A DNA stretch of 64,000 nt from Byssochlamys sp. IMV 00236 (GCA_001931875.2 MSJH02000775.1:149981-213980); one strand, 5' to 3'; positions 22,078 to 33,656 are shown, counted from the first letter of the stretch. Program-made: numbers and translations. The notes: generated from the sequence alone by a model not told the origin.

Positions 22078-25000
22078 TCAGACCTCTGAGATCGTCTCTG
22101 ATATCGTGGCCTTGCCATCGGGACCTTTGCCCTTCTTCTCATCTATCGTGTCTGGTGTATCGGCCCGGGCAGCATCCACATCACGGTTCAGCAGTTGCCT
22201 GCCAAAAGGATACGTGGTGGGCTTTCTCGGTGCCGGCTCCTGGCTGGCGTGCTCCCACACCGTCAGAGTGAAATTCTTACCGAGCAGCTCGATGGGCGGC
22301 GTCAAGATAGGGAGAACGGCAAAGATCATGCCATAGCAGATGATTGCCGTCAGAAGGACGCACAACCAGTAAGGTAGGCCATAGGAGAAGAGTGTCACCA
22401 TAGCCCACGAACCAGCAGACCACATGATGAAACCGTGAATCAGATAGATAGTGAAGATGTGAGGGAAGACCCACTGCAGAACCTTGACCGAGAGCACTCT
22501 TTGAACCACAGGGGAAATTTCCACGATGGTTTGCATGCTGACCGTGGTGATCAAAGCATTCAGTCGAGGAATGTAGTAGTCCGGGTAGAGGCTGCGTCCA
22601 GCCTGTACGATGGCGAGACCAGTCGTCGTGTCGGGATGCCACCCATATTCCTTCTCGGCATACTGGACACCGGTGTACTGGGGAATCAGGTCGAGAGTAA
22701 AGCCGCCCAGAGTGACCGCGATGAGGAACCACAGGATAGGGTAGTAGACGAACGGGCGAGCATGCAGCCACTTCTTGTACTTGAAGGTAAGGTCAAGGTC
22801 TGCAAGAAGCACTCCGGCGTAGTAGTAGCTGCCCCACGAAAGACCGTACCAGTGGTTAGCGATGCAGAAGGCGTAGAAAGCCATCCGCTTCCAAGGCGTC
22901 TTGCATTGCTTGACCATGATCAGACCAATCAGAGTTTGCCAGGCGCCCTGCAATTGGACGGGGATGGTCCAGAGCACTCCGGTACAGTAGTTGTTGGTGA
23001 TCTGGGGAGCGGCATTTGGAATCAGGAAGGCGAGCTCAACGATCTCACTGATGAACACACCAGGGTTCTGCACAAGCGTAACGTACGGCCACTGTGACCA
23101 CGTAACAGAAGGGAGGTATTCGAGCCAGTTCACGGCTCCCGAATCCATGAGGAAGTACTCGAGAAGAGCAATTGATGCGACCGGAGTGAGAAGACGGAAC
23201 GGACGAGAAACAATTTTCTGGGCCATGTTTCCCAGGTTGCCTGTACGAAGATAATTGGAGATGAGGAAGCGGGTGGAAATCATGAGGAACGGCCCGATCC
23301 AGAGAGGATCTAGGAAGTAGGTTGCGATAGTCTTTCTCGCCCACAACTCACTGGAATAATGGTGGTCCAGTCCAGGCTCCAGGACGGATGCGAAGAAGGT
23401 CAAACAAAAATGGTTCACCGTGACCAGAAGCGCACTCATAGAGATGAAACCAGCCAAGTAGTCAATGCGCTGACGGGGCAGAGCAGCTCCTGCAGCCGGA
23501 GATGCTTTGACTGCAGGAGTCTTGCGTTCGGTCGCCGCAGGAGCCTGGGGATCCTGCCTCTGTTGAGGCACATCTGCAGAGAAAAATCCTGGGGTAGGGG
23601 GTGCGCTCAATTCCATCGAAGGATGCACCAGGGTGCTGCTGCTGGGACTACCATGGTATTCCACATCTTCCTTGATGGATCTAGGAGTTTTACTGGTCCC
23701 TGCACGGCGTCCCTGGGTTCGTGAGATGAGAGAGCTTGCCTGCGCATCTGCCGGATAAATTGGCTGGATCGTCAGATCGTCAGCTGAGTTGGTTCGCGAT
23801 GGCCGTGGGGATACTACTGGGGTTTGATATTGAGGTGCCGGGGTTTGAGGAACAGAGTACGCCGGCGGTGGTGACAGGCTAGCGTAAGAAGACACATTTG
23901 GAAGGTTATGTCTGCTCGCAAGAGGACTGCCAGTATCAGTGTTTGCGAGAGTCGCGCCGTCGTCAGTTGACTGAGCGTCGCTCTCGCTCCTGTCTGAGGC
24001 CGCAGAGGAGCCCGCAGTCTCCTTCCTTTCCTTAAGGCCAAGGAATTCATAGAGGGAGTCCCAGGAGGCTCTCCGCCACAATGTCTTGACGAGTAAGATT
24101 GTAAAGACAGAAAGGAAAGCAATGTCAATCGCAAGAGGAACCCAGGGAATCGTCCACTTGGGTTGGGCCTGCTTCCAGGGTTTCGTGGCATCGAGATCAT
24201 AGGCCGTGGAGCCTCGAAGAGCGTTGTCGCTCATGGGACAGGCTGCAGTACGTGTGCATCGTGCATCGAAATCCTTTCGTGTCTTGTCTGTCGCCAACGA
24301 CGAGTTGTAGAAGATACGAGTCCAGCCGATGTTTGCCTGAGAGCGCTGGGTTGGAGGGCCCTGGCAGCTATATTTGTTTCCCGTTGACCAGTGCTGCCAT
24401 TTCAACGGTGCCGGTGTGCTTGGTAAGGTTCCGTTTTCCTTCTTCGTGTACATCTTTTGGAGCTGGCCGTCGATGTAGTAACTGATGTTGTCTCTGGTCC
24501 AGTCCACGCGATATTCGAGGTAGTACCACGGATCCTCTCCAGCATGGATGAGATCGGTGAAATTCTTTCCCAGCCAGATATCAGGGAAGACACCATTGGC
24601 AAGCATGGAGACCCAGGCCTGGCTGCTGTTGTCGGTGTTCATCACGTCGATGTTCCATCGCTCAGTTTCGTTGTGATAGAGCAGCATCGATAGAGCAGAT
24701 CCCCTGTGCCAGGACCGCGGGGCACGCATAGAAGACCGGAAAGACCCGAAAAAGATGTCTTGACGTTTGGTGCGGATACTCGCGCCATTGACCAAGTGCT
24801 CCTTGTCTGAGGGGTCAATGGCGAGCTCCAGGCTGGTGAGGTTGCGCGCGGTGGTGTCGTTGACGATGTTGACATTGTCCACCTTGGCTCCCTGACGGTA
24901 AACGGTGTTCCAGCCTAGATCATACCTGTGCTCGAACGACTCGATGACCAGGTCGTCAGGGACACCATTGGTTTCGTTGAAGTATACAATGGTGCTGTCT

Positions 25001-25128
25001 GTGAAGAGGAGGTCGGCGTCTTCATCATAGAAGCCGCACGTGCAGCTGGAAAACTCCCGGGTCGTCAACTCCTGAGCACGGCAGACAGAGACCAACAACA
25101 CCAACACCCACGACCAGAGAGACGCCAT
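22078..25128 (-). CDS. Secreted GH16-like domain fused to an acyltransferase-3-like membrane domain
   Basis: This is a single-exon 1016-residue protein. Residues 1-18 are a signal peptide (MASLWSWVLVLLVSVCRAQ). About 25-300 form a jelly-roll domain resembling GH16/concanavalin-A-like glucanases (CTCGFYDEDADLLFTDS; WYYLEYRVDWTRDNISYYID) with many N-glycosylation sequons. A transmembrane helix lies near 329-348, then a Ser/Pro-rich cytosolic linker to about 550. About 555-960 form a ten-or-so-helix membrane domain of acyltransferase-3 type (DYLAGFISMSALLVTVNHF; VLWTIPVQLQGAWQTLIGL; YYYAGVLLADLDL). At the GH16 catalytic strand, where the family has ExDxxE, the sequence is NIDVMN (159-164), so hydrolase activity is doubtful. 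Likely role (inference): binding and O-acylation of a cell-surface polysaccharide. It is divergent from the GT2 synthase. Confidence 0.85.
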   Translation of the reverse strand: MASLWSWVLVLLVSVCRAQELTTREFSSCTCGFYDEDADLLFTDSTIVYFNETNGVPDDLVIESFEHRYDLGWNTVYRQGAKVDNVNIVNDTTARNLTSLELAIDPSDKEHLVNGASIRTKRQDIFFGSFRSSMRAPRSWHRGSALSMLLYHNETERWNIDVMNTDNSSQAWVSMLANGVFPDIWLGKNFTDLIHAGEDPWYYLEYRVDWTRDNISYYIDGQLQKMYTKKENGTLPSTPAPLKWQHWSTGNKYSCQGPPTQRSQANIGWTRIFYNSSLATDKTRKDFDARCTRTAACPMSDNALRGSTAYDLDATKPWKQAQPKWTIPWVPLAIDIAFLSVFTILLVKTLWRRASWDSLYEFLGLKERKETAGSSAASDRSESDAQSTDDGATLANTDTGSPLASRHNLPNVSSYASLSPPPAYSVPQTPAPQYQTPVVSPRPSRTNSADDLTIQPIYPADAQASSLISRTQGRRAGTSKTPRSIKEDVEYHGSPSSSTLVHPSMELSAPPTPGFFSADVPQQRQDPQAPAATERKTPAVKASPAAGAALPRQRIDYLAGFISMSALLVTVNHFCLTFFASVLEPGLDHHYSSELWARKTIATYFLDPLWIGPFLMISTRFLISNYLRTGNLGNMAQKIVSRPFRLLTPVASIALLEYFLMDSGAVNWLEYLPSVTWSQWPYVTLVQNPGVFISEIVELAFLIPNAAPQITNNYCTGVLWTIPVQLQGAWQTLIGLIMVKQCKTPWKRMAFYAFCIANHWYGLSWGSYYYAGVLLADLDLTFKYKKWLHARPFVYYPILWFLIAVTLGGFTLDLIPQYTGVQYAEKEYGWHPDTTTGLAIVQAGRSLYPDYYIPRLNALITTVSMQTIVEISPVVQRVLSVKVLQWVFPHIFTIYLIHGFIMWSAGSWAMVTLFSYGLPYWLCVLLTAIICYGMIFAVLPILTPPIELLGKNFTLTVWEHASQEPAPRKPTTYPFGRQLLNRDVDAARADTPDTIDEKKGKGPDGKATISETISEV

Positions 25129-27090
25129 TCTGTCTGGCTTGAGAAGTACAAAGGATTATGCAGGTACGGACAAGGTCCCTGGCAGAAAGGCGCTGAAGAA
25201 CAGGAGGACGATGGCGGCTCCTGGGTCTTAAGAAAACGACCTTCGACCAAGCTTGCTTTTGGTGCAGTCCAGTTCTGAACTTATCAATTATTATCGCCCG
25301 TGGGGCCCCAGCAGCACTGCTGATCCGCCCGTGGACGACACTAGATACGTCTCTGGGCTGAATCTTGGTTCTACTTCCGACGATGTCCTCCCGGTGTCGG
25401 TCTCGAATCGTTCTGGTTCGGATTTCCACCCACCTAGAGGAAAAGCTCGATAAGGCTACGGATGGATGCGGTCTGATAGACTCGATATTACCGAGATAGT
25501 ATCTGACATGGGGCCTGCAGGCCTATCATCCAACAAACGGTCCACGCCCTTGATGAGATTTCCGTCTCAATGCTACTCAGCCCTGACGATGTGACCATAA
25601 CGATTCTGTCAGCAGAACCATGAGTCGACTGAAAAGTATACTACTTTTGCAAGGACCCCCAGCTAGGTCCTCCGCTTGACCCACCGTGTTTTGTGACGGT
25701 ATTGAAGCACCGAGTATGGATATCTTGTGGCGCTCTCTTATACAGCTGCGGTCCGGCCAAATAATTCGGCCTTTTTTTAGCTTCAGCCATGACCTTGAGG
25801 ACTTGACACTAAAAACCTGCTCGCCTTGAAGCTTATCTGAAGGTTACTGAGCAGAATAGGTAATGCTTCATGGCGAAGATGGCCGAAGAAAAGCTTCCCT
25901 CAGAGCGATAATCTTGGTTGACGGACACCCTAAAGAAAATAGCTCATCGTCTGACGACTGATCCCACGGAAAAGCAACCATCCCACAGGCTGACCGATAT
26001 TCCGCATAAATGAAACGAACGGACGAACGAACGAAAGAAAGAAAGAAAAGGCGTGATCATGGCACTCTGAGTCGTTTTCGATACAGATCGGCAACGCGTG
26101 CAACTGAGGATGCAGCGCATCAGCCGGGCGACAGGCACATCAGTAAGCAGCGCAGGCGCCGTTGGCGTTCTCGTGCCAGTGAATGCGGGAGAAGCGCAGT
26201 TGTTACCAGGGGACGCTGTCAGGCACGGGAAGTGATATCCTGCTAGTCGGGACCGAGATGTAACTTAAAATTCTGCAGGCTGTCGATCACTGGGATCTCT
26301 CCACCAGCATCATCCATCGTCAAAGCGCGGATCTATCTGAAGTGGCGCCGACATCTGCGAACCGGTCAAGGGACTCCGACCCCAGCAGAACGCCACGCTA
26401 CTGAGCCACGAGGGTAAGAAAGGGTAAACCTTGAATGCCGAGTCTCTGGTACCTGACTACCAGTATTATGATTTTCTGGATCTCGGACAACATTCTGGCG
26501 CCCGCTACGTCAGTCAGTCCCTTCGGACGGGATCCTGCTGTCCCTACAATGCAATGGAATTGAATTTTTTTTTTCTCTCGGTAATTGATCTCGGGCGATC
26601 AACCATAGCCCATGAGTACCTACTACGACAGCACGTACTCGGTACCCACGACGTATGGGAGCCAGACTAACTAACTAGTCGCGACGTATCTACTACGACT
26701 CTACGAGTAAGTACGGAGTACAATCCAATCCGTTGGTCGCCGACCGACTCTCCGGGAGATCGGCGGATGCTAGATAGTAGATACTAGGGTAGTAGAGGCC
26801 CGCTAGCGCTTTACAACCCAACTCTAGGCTCCGAGCTGGAGACGTGAGCCCAAAGATCCAGCAGGGTATCGACGAGATACGCAACTAAGTTATCCTTATC
26901 GGGTTCCCTGCTCTGATGGATTCCGAGAAAGTTTGCAGGCGCCTCGGCCGACGACCGGGCTTGTCTTTCCTTTCTGGACAGCGCTGGGCTCATTCAAAGG
27001 TGCGCTTGCGCCAGCACATTTGATCGAAGTTCTCCTCGGTTTTCCCATCAACCACAGCAGTCCAGCCTTGACGGAACATCATCCTGCAAG
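25129..27090. promoter_or_regulatory. Divergent promoter between GH16/AT3 and GT2 synthase
   Basis: This 1.96-kb region separates two divergently transcribed polysaccharide genes. There is no reading frame of interest. It contains a GAAC/GAAA-rich tract near 26016-26048 and a T run near 26564. Its length suggests complex or condition-dependent regulation, but no specific binding site is identifiable by eye. Confidence 0.45.
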
Positions 27091-28692
27091 ATGTCGACCG
27101 CACCCATGGCGAACGGCTCTGAGGAGGACCTCTTTGACGGTGCGTACCAGCGCCAGTCGCGGCCAAGGCAGCTGCGCTCCAGCATGTCCAAGATGGTCAG
27201 TAGCCTCTCCTGGACGATCAAGACGGCATCAGATGGAATTCAAGACTGGACTCCATTCGTGCTCGTGTTTTGTTATTTCGCCTTTTCCATCTGCATCTAC
27301 ATGGTTGCGTCGTCGGGGGTCATGAAGGTCTTCTGGTTCGTCTACCTGATGACCAACACTTACATCGCCGCTTCTACCGTTGTCGAAGCCATGTTCAGTG
27401 TGGGCAAATACCACGAAGCCAAGGTGGCCGCGGCCAAAGTCGAAAAGAACCACTGGACCTTTCCGACCCCGGACGCGGAAATGAAGAACCTCGACCTATG
27501 CATTGTCGCCTACCTGCCCAACGAACAAGATATCATCCTCGACCGCATCAACTATCTGTTGCAGGAGATCGTTTACCCGCGCGATAAGCTCCGCATTGTC
27601 GTTCTCTACAACACGCCAACCCCCATTGAGCCTCTTGAGACTGAGATGCGCGCCATGATGTTGAAGCACCCAGAACTGCGAGTTATCAAGGTGCCCAAGT
27701 CTAAGTCGAAGGCCGATAACATCAACTACTACTGCTCTCTTGAAAATGATGCGGACGTGACGGCCATCTTTGACTGTGATCATTACCCGCACCCGTACAA
27801 TCCGCGATGGGCAGTGGAGAACTTCCAGCGCGATGATCAAGTCGATATCGTCCAGGGCCGCTGTGTTATCTTCAACTCAGACGACACCCTCTTGACTGCC
27901 ATGATCTCGGTCGAGTTTGACAAGATCTATGCCGTCTCTCACCCCGGACGCTCTACCATGTTCGGGTTTGGTCTGTTCTGCGGTTCCAACGGTTTCTGGC
28001 GAACGTCTCTCCTCCGGCACCTGAAGATGGACGAGACCATGTTGACCGAGGATATCGATTCGGCCCTACGAGCCTTTGGTGTCGGTGCCAAGGTCATCCA
28101 TGATCTGAACGTCGTCTCATTCGAACTGGCCCCGACTACATGGCCAGCTTTCTGGAAGCAGAGACTTCGATGGAGTCAGGGCTGGCTGCAGGCCAGCGTA
28201 AGACATATCCATAAGGTCTGGACTCGATCTCCGGAGGGCCGGAAGCGCACGCTTACCCACCGGTTTGGCTTGCTCTCGCTGCTCTACATTCGAGAATCCA
28301 GTTACTACTTAGTTACACAGTATCTGTGCCTGGTGGCTGCGATCGTTATCATGCGATGGCCTCAGTCGGGCGAAGACCTCTTTAAACTGGTGTTCTTCAT
28401 GTACCCTGTTGCATGGTGGCTCTTTATGTTCAGGTAAGTCTCTTGTTAGCGTCCTTTTGCATGTTCCTATCCGAAGTTCGGACGGCTAATGTGCGCCTGC
28501 AGTTGCATTTCCTACGTTGTTACTCTCTGGATCACCTTCCACACACGATCCGAGTTTGTGCGGTGGTGGCATATCATCGTCTTCACTTTGACCTACCCGG
28601 CCCAGCTTATCCTGACAGCGGTAATGGGTCTATTTGGCCATGCACGCCAGGTCAGCAAATACGTCAAGTGGAACCCGACCCCGAGAAGTTAG
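27091..28692 (+). CDS. Processive family-2 glycosyltransferase, Cps1-type polysaccharide synthase
   Basis: There are two exons, 27091-28433 and 28503-28692 (intron GTAAGT...TGCAG, 69 nt), encoding 510 residues. Two N-terminal membrane helices (about 54-75 and 78-98) precede a GT-A catalytic domain with the full processive GT2 signature. It has Asp209 in KSKSKADN, the DxD motif FDCD (Asp228/Asp230), TED at 319-321 and QRLRW at 357-361. A CGSNGFWR loop is also present. Further helices follow (about 390-490). This is the architecture of hyaluronan/cellulose-type synthases that polymerise and export a glycan at the plasma membrane. Among fungal proteins it most resembles the Cps1 polysaccharide synthase group (from memory). 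The sugar made cannot be read from the sequence. Its neighbours are two AT3-like membrane proteins, suggesting an acylated polymer. Confidence 0.9.
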
Positions 28693-30308
28693 CCGGCACG
28701 GGCTGGTCGGTGGAGCAAATGAGATTTGGTTACGTATGAGGAGTTTTGGTTTTTTTTTGGACTTTCTGGGCTGTACACATTACATTTATCCCGGTTCTTT
28801 TTGGGTTAGCAAAAGTGGCATATAGAGTGGGATATAGATGATTCTTCATTTTTGGTAGCGAGAAAATGCTTGGCAATGCCTGTTTTCTTCCGACTTGGAT
28901 CTTCACACCAAGCTTTCTATTATCTAACCAGTGAATTAGTTTCTTCCTCGCATGTGATAAGGGGACCGACGCAGCAAATCAGCGCACTCCTAAAAAAGAA
29001 AAGATGAAGAAGAAAGAAAGGAGAGTAAAGAAGCATTCGGACCTTGGTGGAAGCCCACTGGTCACATCGTCTACTGCAGGGCCCGGATCACCGCGTGGGA
29101 CAGGGCCGCGTTGCTAGGTGGGTTACATAGCCGAGAGAGATCGACGTGCTTAGCCTTTGAATCACATCTTTGGCCATCAGAAGCACCATCCGTCAAGAGA
29201 CAGAATGGCGGGAAAGGCCACCGGGTGGCTTCGGGGGCGCTCGACGAGACCCTGATTTGGCACGGGAGCTTCCTCTGGTTCAGGTCGTTTCAGGTCCAAC
29301 TCCAAGGCTAAAAAGCGAATGGAGAAGTCCAGAGCCGCCAAGGCGCGAGAAGATGCCAAGAGTGCGGTCTTGAATCCCCTTTCCGTTCCGTGGCGCGCGG
29401 AATCTAACATCCAGCATCCAGAAATGAACTATCCATGGACCCTAAAATGACGCTAGAGGGTAACGTACGACTCTATACCAGTTGCCATTTAGTACAGCAC
29501 TACAGCTCCATCGTGAAGTCTAAAATGCTTATCGGATCGACATCCAAAGAGGGGCGTGTCTAAGCTTTCTGCTCAAGAGCATTTTGCTGCGGATCGAGTC
29601 GGTGAAACGCCGTATTCTGTCGCCATGGAAGCTCTTGCACCTGGGCCACGAGCTGAACGGAGATCCGCTAGAGCACGGTCGAGAACTTCCTACTTGGTCC
29701 ATGGACTACGCTCAGATCTACAACCCCAAATATTGGGCTATCGACCGGGTTCATGGTACAGTACCATCGCCCGTATCGTCCCAGTTGGTTTCTAGCGTCC
29801 GAGCGATGCATTACCTGCTCCAGTCTATCTAATGCAGAAGCGAAGCAGACAGTGCCTGCATCACAACCCCGGAGCTGGAATTAGCTTCTTACCATGATAT
29901 GGTTACCGCCGTCTCTCTCTCTCTCTCTCTATCTGGGTCTTATTCGGACACGGAACTGTACCGTAAGCCCACCATCCGTTCTGCTGTCCCCTCTTTGAGG
30001 ACCCCGAGATCTCTCCAATGGTTCTGGACTCGTACGTGAGAGGCTAATCGGTCTGGTTCGGATGAGGTAGTAGTCTTCCTGGGTCTTTTTTTTGCTTTCC
30101 CGCATTAGCCATTTATGCTATCAGCGCAGGTGTCATTGAAATGTGAAAGCATCCCCAACTTCTCTTTCCTCTCAACAGATCACACGTCTCTTCTTGCTTT
30201 CTGTTGCTGTATTTGTCTGTAGTCGGCTTGGGAACTCCTCCTCATCTGCCTGAGGATCTCTTCTCGAACTGTTTGGAGCTCGTTGCCCTTTTACCGTTTC
30301 TGCCAAAC
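28693..30308. other. Intergenic between GT2 synthase and AT3-like gene
   Basis: These 1.6 kb carry no gene I can support. A CT dinucleotide run sits at 29912-29930. The last 250 bases are pyrimidine-rich and likely the promoter and leader of the AT3-like gene, whose frame stays open 5' of its ATG without another Met. Confidence 0.4.
29912..29930. repeat. (TC)n microsatellite
   Basis: A short perfect CT dinucleotide run of about nine units lies in non-coding DNA. Confidence 0.85.
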
Positions 30309-31695
30309 ATGGGGTTCGCAGAGATCGTCAACAGTGCCCCCAAGCTCAAGATGGGCTCGCCCACGGAGTATGAGCAGCCCTATCTGTTGGGTTTCCGCGG
30401 CATCTTGGTGATCGAGACGTTTCTGTGGACATTCCTCCGTACCTTTGCTCCTACTACTGTGTACGTTTCTGCGGATCCCAATGGTCCCTTTTCGTACCAG
30501 ATAGTCCGCAAGATCTTTTCGGTCCTCTTCTGGAACGAATACTTCCTGTATGGTGCCATCATCTTTCTCTCCGCGCGCTCAATTGCCATTCCGTTTATCA
30601 GGAATCCAAAGGCGGAGCGGGCTGCCATGTCGATGATGTGTCGTGGTATCACCCTTTGGTTCCCAGTTGCTGTGTCCGTGGCCATTGCGACTCTGGCTTT
30701 TGCCATTGGTGGCACTGAGTACATCGCCGACTTCAAGACGCGGACCTCCAACCATACGACAGCCGTGCCATATGTGATCCCCAACGCATTTGCCTACTTC
30801 AACTCCGTATTCAACATGTTCTGGACTACTCGTGACTACAACATCCAAGCGGCCAGCACGGCGTTCCCCACTGGTACCCTGTGGGTTATCTGTGCTGTGT
30901 ACATGCAGAGCTACACTGTCTACATGACCATGCTCATCATCCCGTACACGCGCAACAAGTGGAGAGTCCAGGGCGCCTTCGTCTTCGTCCTGTGCGCCTG
31001 GTGGTGTCAGTCTTGGGCATGGTTCACCATCTCTGGTCTGATCCTGGCCGATATGGTGATGAACATGAACTTCAAGGAGCGCGCTCAACGCGGTATTCCA
31101 GTCTGGACCCGCGCTGATGGCAGCCGGATCTGCATCCCCGTCTTCGTGCCAGCCGGTTTGTGTCTAATCGGTGGTCTTCTCATGCAATACCTCTGGGTGG
31201 CCTACCGGCCGGACCTTTTCGACAAGGAATGGCTGGTTCACACCGATCCCTACTACACCGCATCGCTCAACTTTCAGTATGCGACACGCCACACGCAGGC
31301 CCGTGACGATGCTTATCTGATGGTTATCGGCATCTTCCTCTTCTTGGAAAGCTATGATATCCTTCAGCGGATCTTCTCCAATGGCTTCCTCGTCGCTCTT
31401 GGAAAGCGCTCTCTCAGTAAGTTATCTTTTGCTATGCAATCCAGTTGTTAGTCATCGTGCTGACTGCTTTCTTCCAGGCTACTTCCTCGTCCAGTCGAAC
31501 ATGATGTACATTGTCGGCATCCGCGTGTTCGAATCTCTGTATACCAAGCACCACATCTCTTTCGGTGGCTCCAACATGGTCGCCTTGATCACCTGTCTGG
31601 TTGTTACAATCCCGTTGGCCGAGTTGTTTTATCGGTTGGTGGAGTTGCCGAGCAAGCACCTGGCGCACAAATTCTATGAGTTCATCACCGCATAG
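30309..31695 (+). CDS. Acyltransferase-3-like multispanning membrane protein
   Basis: There are two exons, 30309-31416 and 31478-31695 (intron GTAAGT...TCCAG), giving 441 residues. The start is the first ATG in the open frame (MGFAEIVNSAPKLKM). About ten hydrophobic helices are visible. Family-like landmarks are LLGFRGILVIETFLWTFLRTF near residue 25-45, LWVICAVYMQSYTVYMTMLI and WAWFTISGLILADMVM. These align by position with VLWTIPVQLQ and YYYAGVLLADL in the AT3 domain of the GH16 fusion, so the two are probably paralogous. Its first helix keeps an Arg-Gly but lacks the His usual in active AT3 enzymes. Likely role (inference): acyl transfer, or a partner in it, during modification of the polysaccharide made by the adjacent GT2 synthase. 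Confidence 0.8.
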
Positions 31696-32425
31696 AGCGG
31701 GCTTTCTGTGTTTGTACATGTACATATGGTCTAACGTTGTCTTCTGGCGTAATCGGGGTTTGAATTTCCATAGATGGGTCTGCACATGATAGAATCCGGT
31801 ACATAGTTAGTAATAGAATTGCATGTTTTTATGACAGTGTCGATTGTGCCAGAAGATACTTTGTAACGTTCCAAAGTATGGTTTATCGTGGTGTATCCAC
31901 CAAGTATTTTCCCGTCGTCGTCCGGATGTACTGCGGATCACAAACTGCGGTCCAGCGTTGCATCCCGTCATCTCGTTCCTGAGAAATCGCCGGAATTGGT
32001 AATAAGAGCGTTATCTCTCTCCACAGGGAACAGGATCTTCCTGGCTTGACAGAAGATCTCCGAGGATCCAGCAGACGGGATCACAACGTGCGCGTTGAAC
32101 CGAACTGTCTTCTCTCGGTACTGATTAAGTTAGAATTAGGATCTAGCATCCGCAGGATTAATATTATTCTCCCTTGCGTCGTGCTTAAGTAGATTTTTAG
32201 AGTTGGCTCCGATCTTCGCAGCCCCGCCAACAACGAGGACTTGGGACGTTCTTACAACGTCCACTCTTCCCCTCTTTCTTTTCCGCTTCACCGTTGAAAG
32301 TCTCTCGCACGAGGTCCGTACCCAGTCGGCTGGTTCTCGATTTCTGGTTCATTTCCTGCTTGACTTTCTGATTCCAATTGACTTTGTTCGTTCGGTTTTC
32401 TGGAAAAGTCTCTTATCGGATCATC
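31696..32425. promoter_or_regulatory. Intergenic, promoter side of homoserine dehydrogenase
   Basis: These 730 bases hold no gene. The last 250 are pyrimidine-rich with a leader-like character upstream of the ATG at 32426. No consensus TGACTCA general-control site was found by eye. Confidence 0.4.
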
Positions 32426-33656
32426 ATGTCGGCTACCCCTCTCTATCTCGGAGTCATTGGTATGTCCCACCACGCTTCAGAACCACACATGGCACAAACC
32501 CTTCGGCAGAGATGATACTCAACTCCCGAAGAACTACGGCTAACTTTTTTTTTCTTTATTGTCGTGATTTCCAGGCGTTGGTGGTGTTGGAGCCGCCTTT
32601 CTCAGCCAGCTTGCCCGTCTGCCCAATGCTCCATCGCTCGTCCTGCTCGCCCGCTCGACGCAGACGCTCCTCTCCCCAGCGCCGTCATATTCCCCTGCTA
32701 TCCCGGCTACAGACTGGCAGACTGCTTCGTCGACGCCTTCCTTGACCAAGTCTGGGTCTCTCTCGCCACAGGAGATCGCATCTTATCTCTCCGCTGCTCC
32801 AGGACGCTCTATCCTCGTCGACAACACCTCCGACCCCGCTCTCGCGAGCGCTTATCCGGTCTTCCTCCGTGCAGGTATCTCTATTGTTACGCCCAACAAG
32901 AAGGGTTTCTCGTCGGATCTGTCTCTGTGGAAGGATATATTCGCCGCTGCGGCTGAGGGAAAGGCGCTTGTCTACCACGAGAGCACGGTCGGGGCTGGTC
33001 TCCCCGTCATTTCGACTCTGCGGGATCTCGTCGCGACCGGCGATGAAGTGACTCGCATCGAGGGTGTCTTCTCCGGCACCCTGTCTTTCCTGTTCAACAC
33101 CTTCGCGCCCGTCTCGAGCAGCGGTGCGTCCGCGTCCTGGAGCGCTGTCGTCGCCCAGGCCAAGGAGCTGGGCTACACGGAACCCGACCCCCGCGATGAC
33201 CTCAACGGCATGGACGTCGCGCGCAAGCTGACCATTCTGGCCCGTATCGCTGGCCTGGAGGTGCAGGCACCGGACTCTTTCCCTATCGAATCGCTCATCC
33301 CCGCTGAATTGGCCTCTCTGCCCAGCACCCCCGAGGGCATTACGCAATTCATGACCCGTCTGCCCGAGTTCGATGGCCAGATGGCCTCGCTCAAGGAGTC
33401 GGCAGAAAAGGCAGGCAAAGTCGTTCGCTACGTTGGCAGCATCGATGTTGGCAAGAAGGAGGTCCGCGTTGGACTGCAGCAGTTTGACCAAGACAGCGCC
33501 ATTGCAGGATTGAAGGGCAGTGACAACATCATCAGCTTCTACACGCAGCGATATGGCGCCAATCCCCTGATCGTGCAGGGTGCGGGAGCCGGTGGAGATG
33601 TCACCGCTATGGGTGTTACGGCTGATCTGATCAAGGTCATGGAGAGATTGAGATAG
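32426..33656 (+). CDS. hom6: Homoserine dehydrogenase
   Basis: There are two exons, 32426-32459 and 32575-33656 (intron GTATGT...TCCAG, 115 nt), encoding 371 residues. The intron splits the nucleotide-binding motif: joining gives LGVIGVGGVGAAFLSQLA, the GxGxxG Rossmann fold. Further family motifs are VTPNKKGFS, VYHESTVGAGLPVI (substrate site), EGVFSGTLSFLFNTF and GYTEPDPRDDLNGMDVARKL with the catalytic Asp/Lys region. The enzyme reduces aspartate semialdehyde to homoserine with NAD(P)H, the branch point to threonine and methionine, in the cytosol. The usual fungal length is about 360-370. A 268-residue antisense frame over it is a codon-bias shadow. Confidence 0.96.

Noticed and set aside
22435..23097. 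220-codon plus-strand frame inside the GH16/AT3 gene
   Set aside because: Antisense shadow: the protein on the minus strand has coherent membrane helices, this one has none and resembles nothing.
25944..26246. Short frames on both strands around the GAAC/GAAA-rich tract
   Set aside because: Low-complexity sequence in the divergent promoter; no start context or family resemblance.
32685..33491. 268-codon antisense frame over homoserine dehydrogenase
   Set aside because: A shadow of GC-rich codon use in a clearly recognised gene on the other strand.
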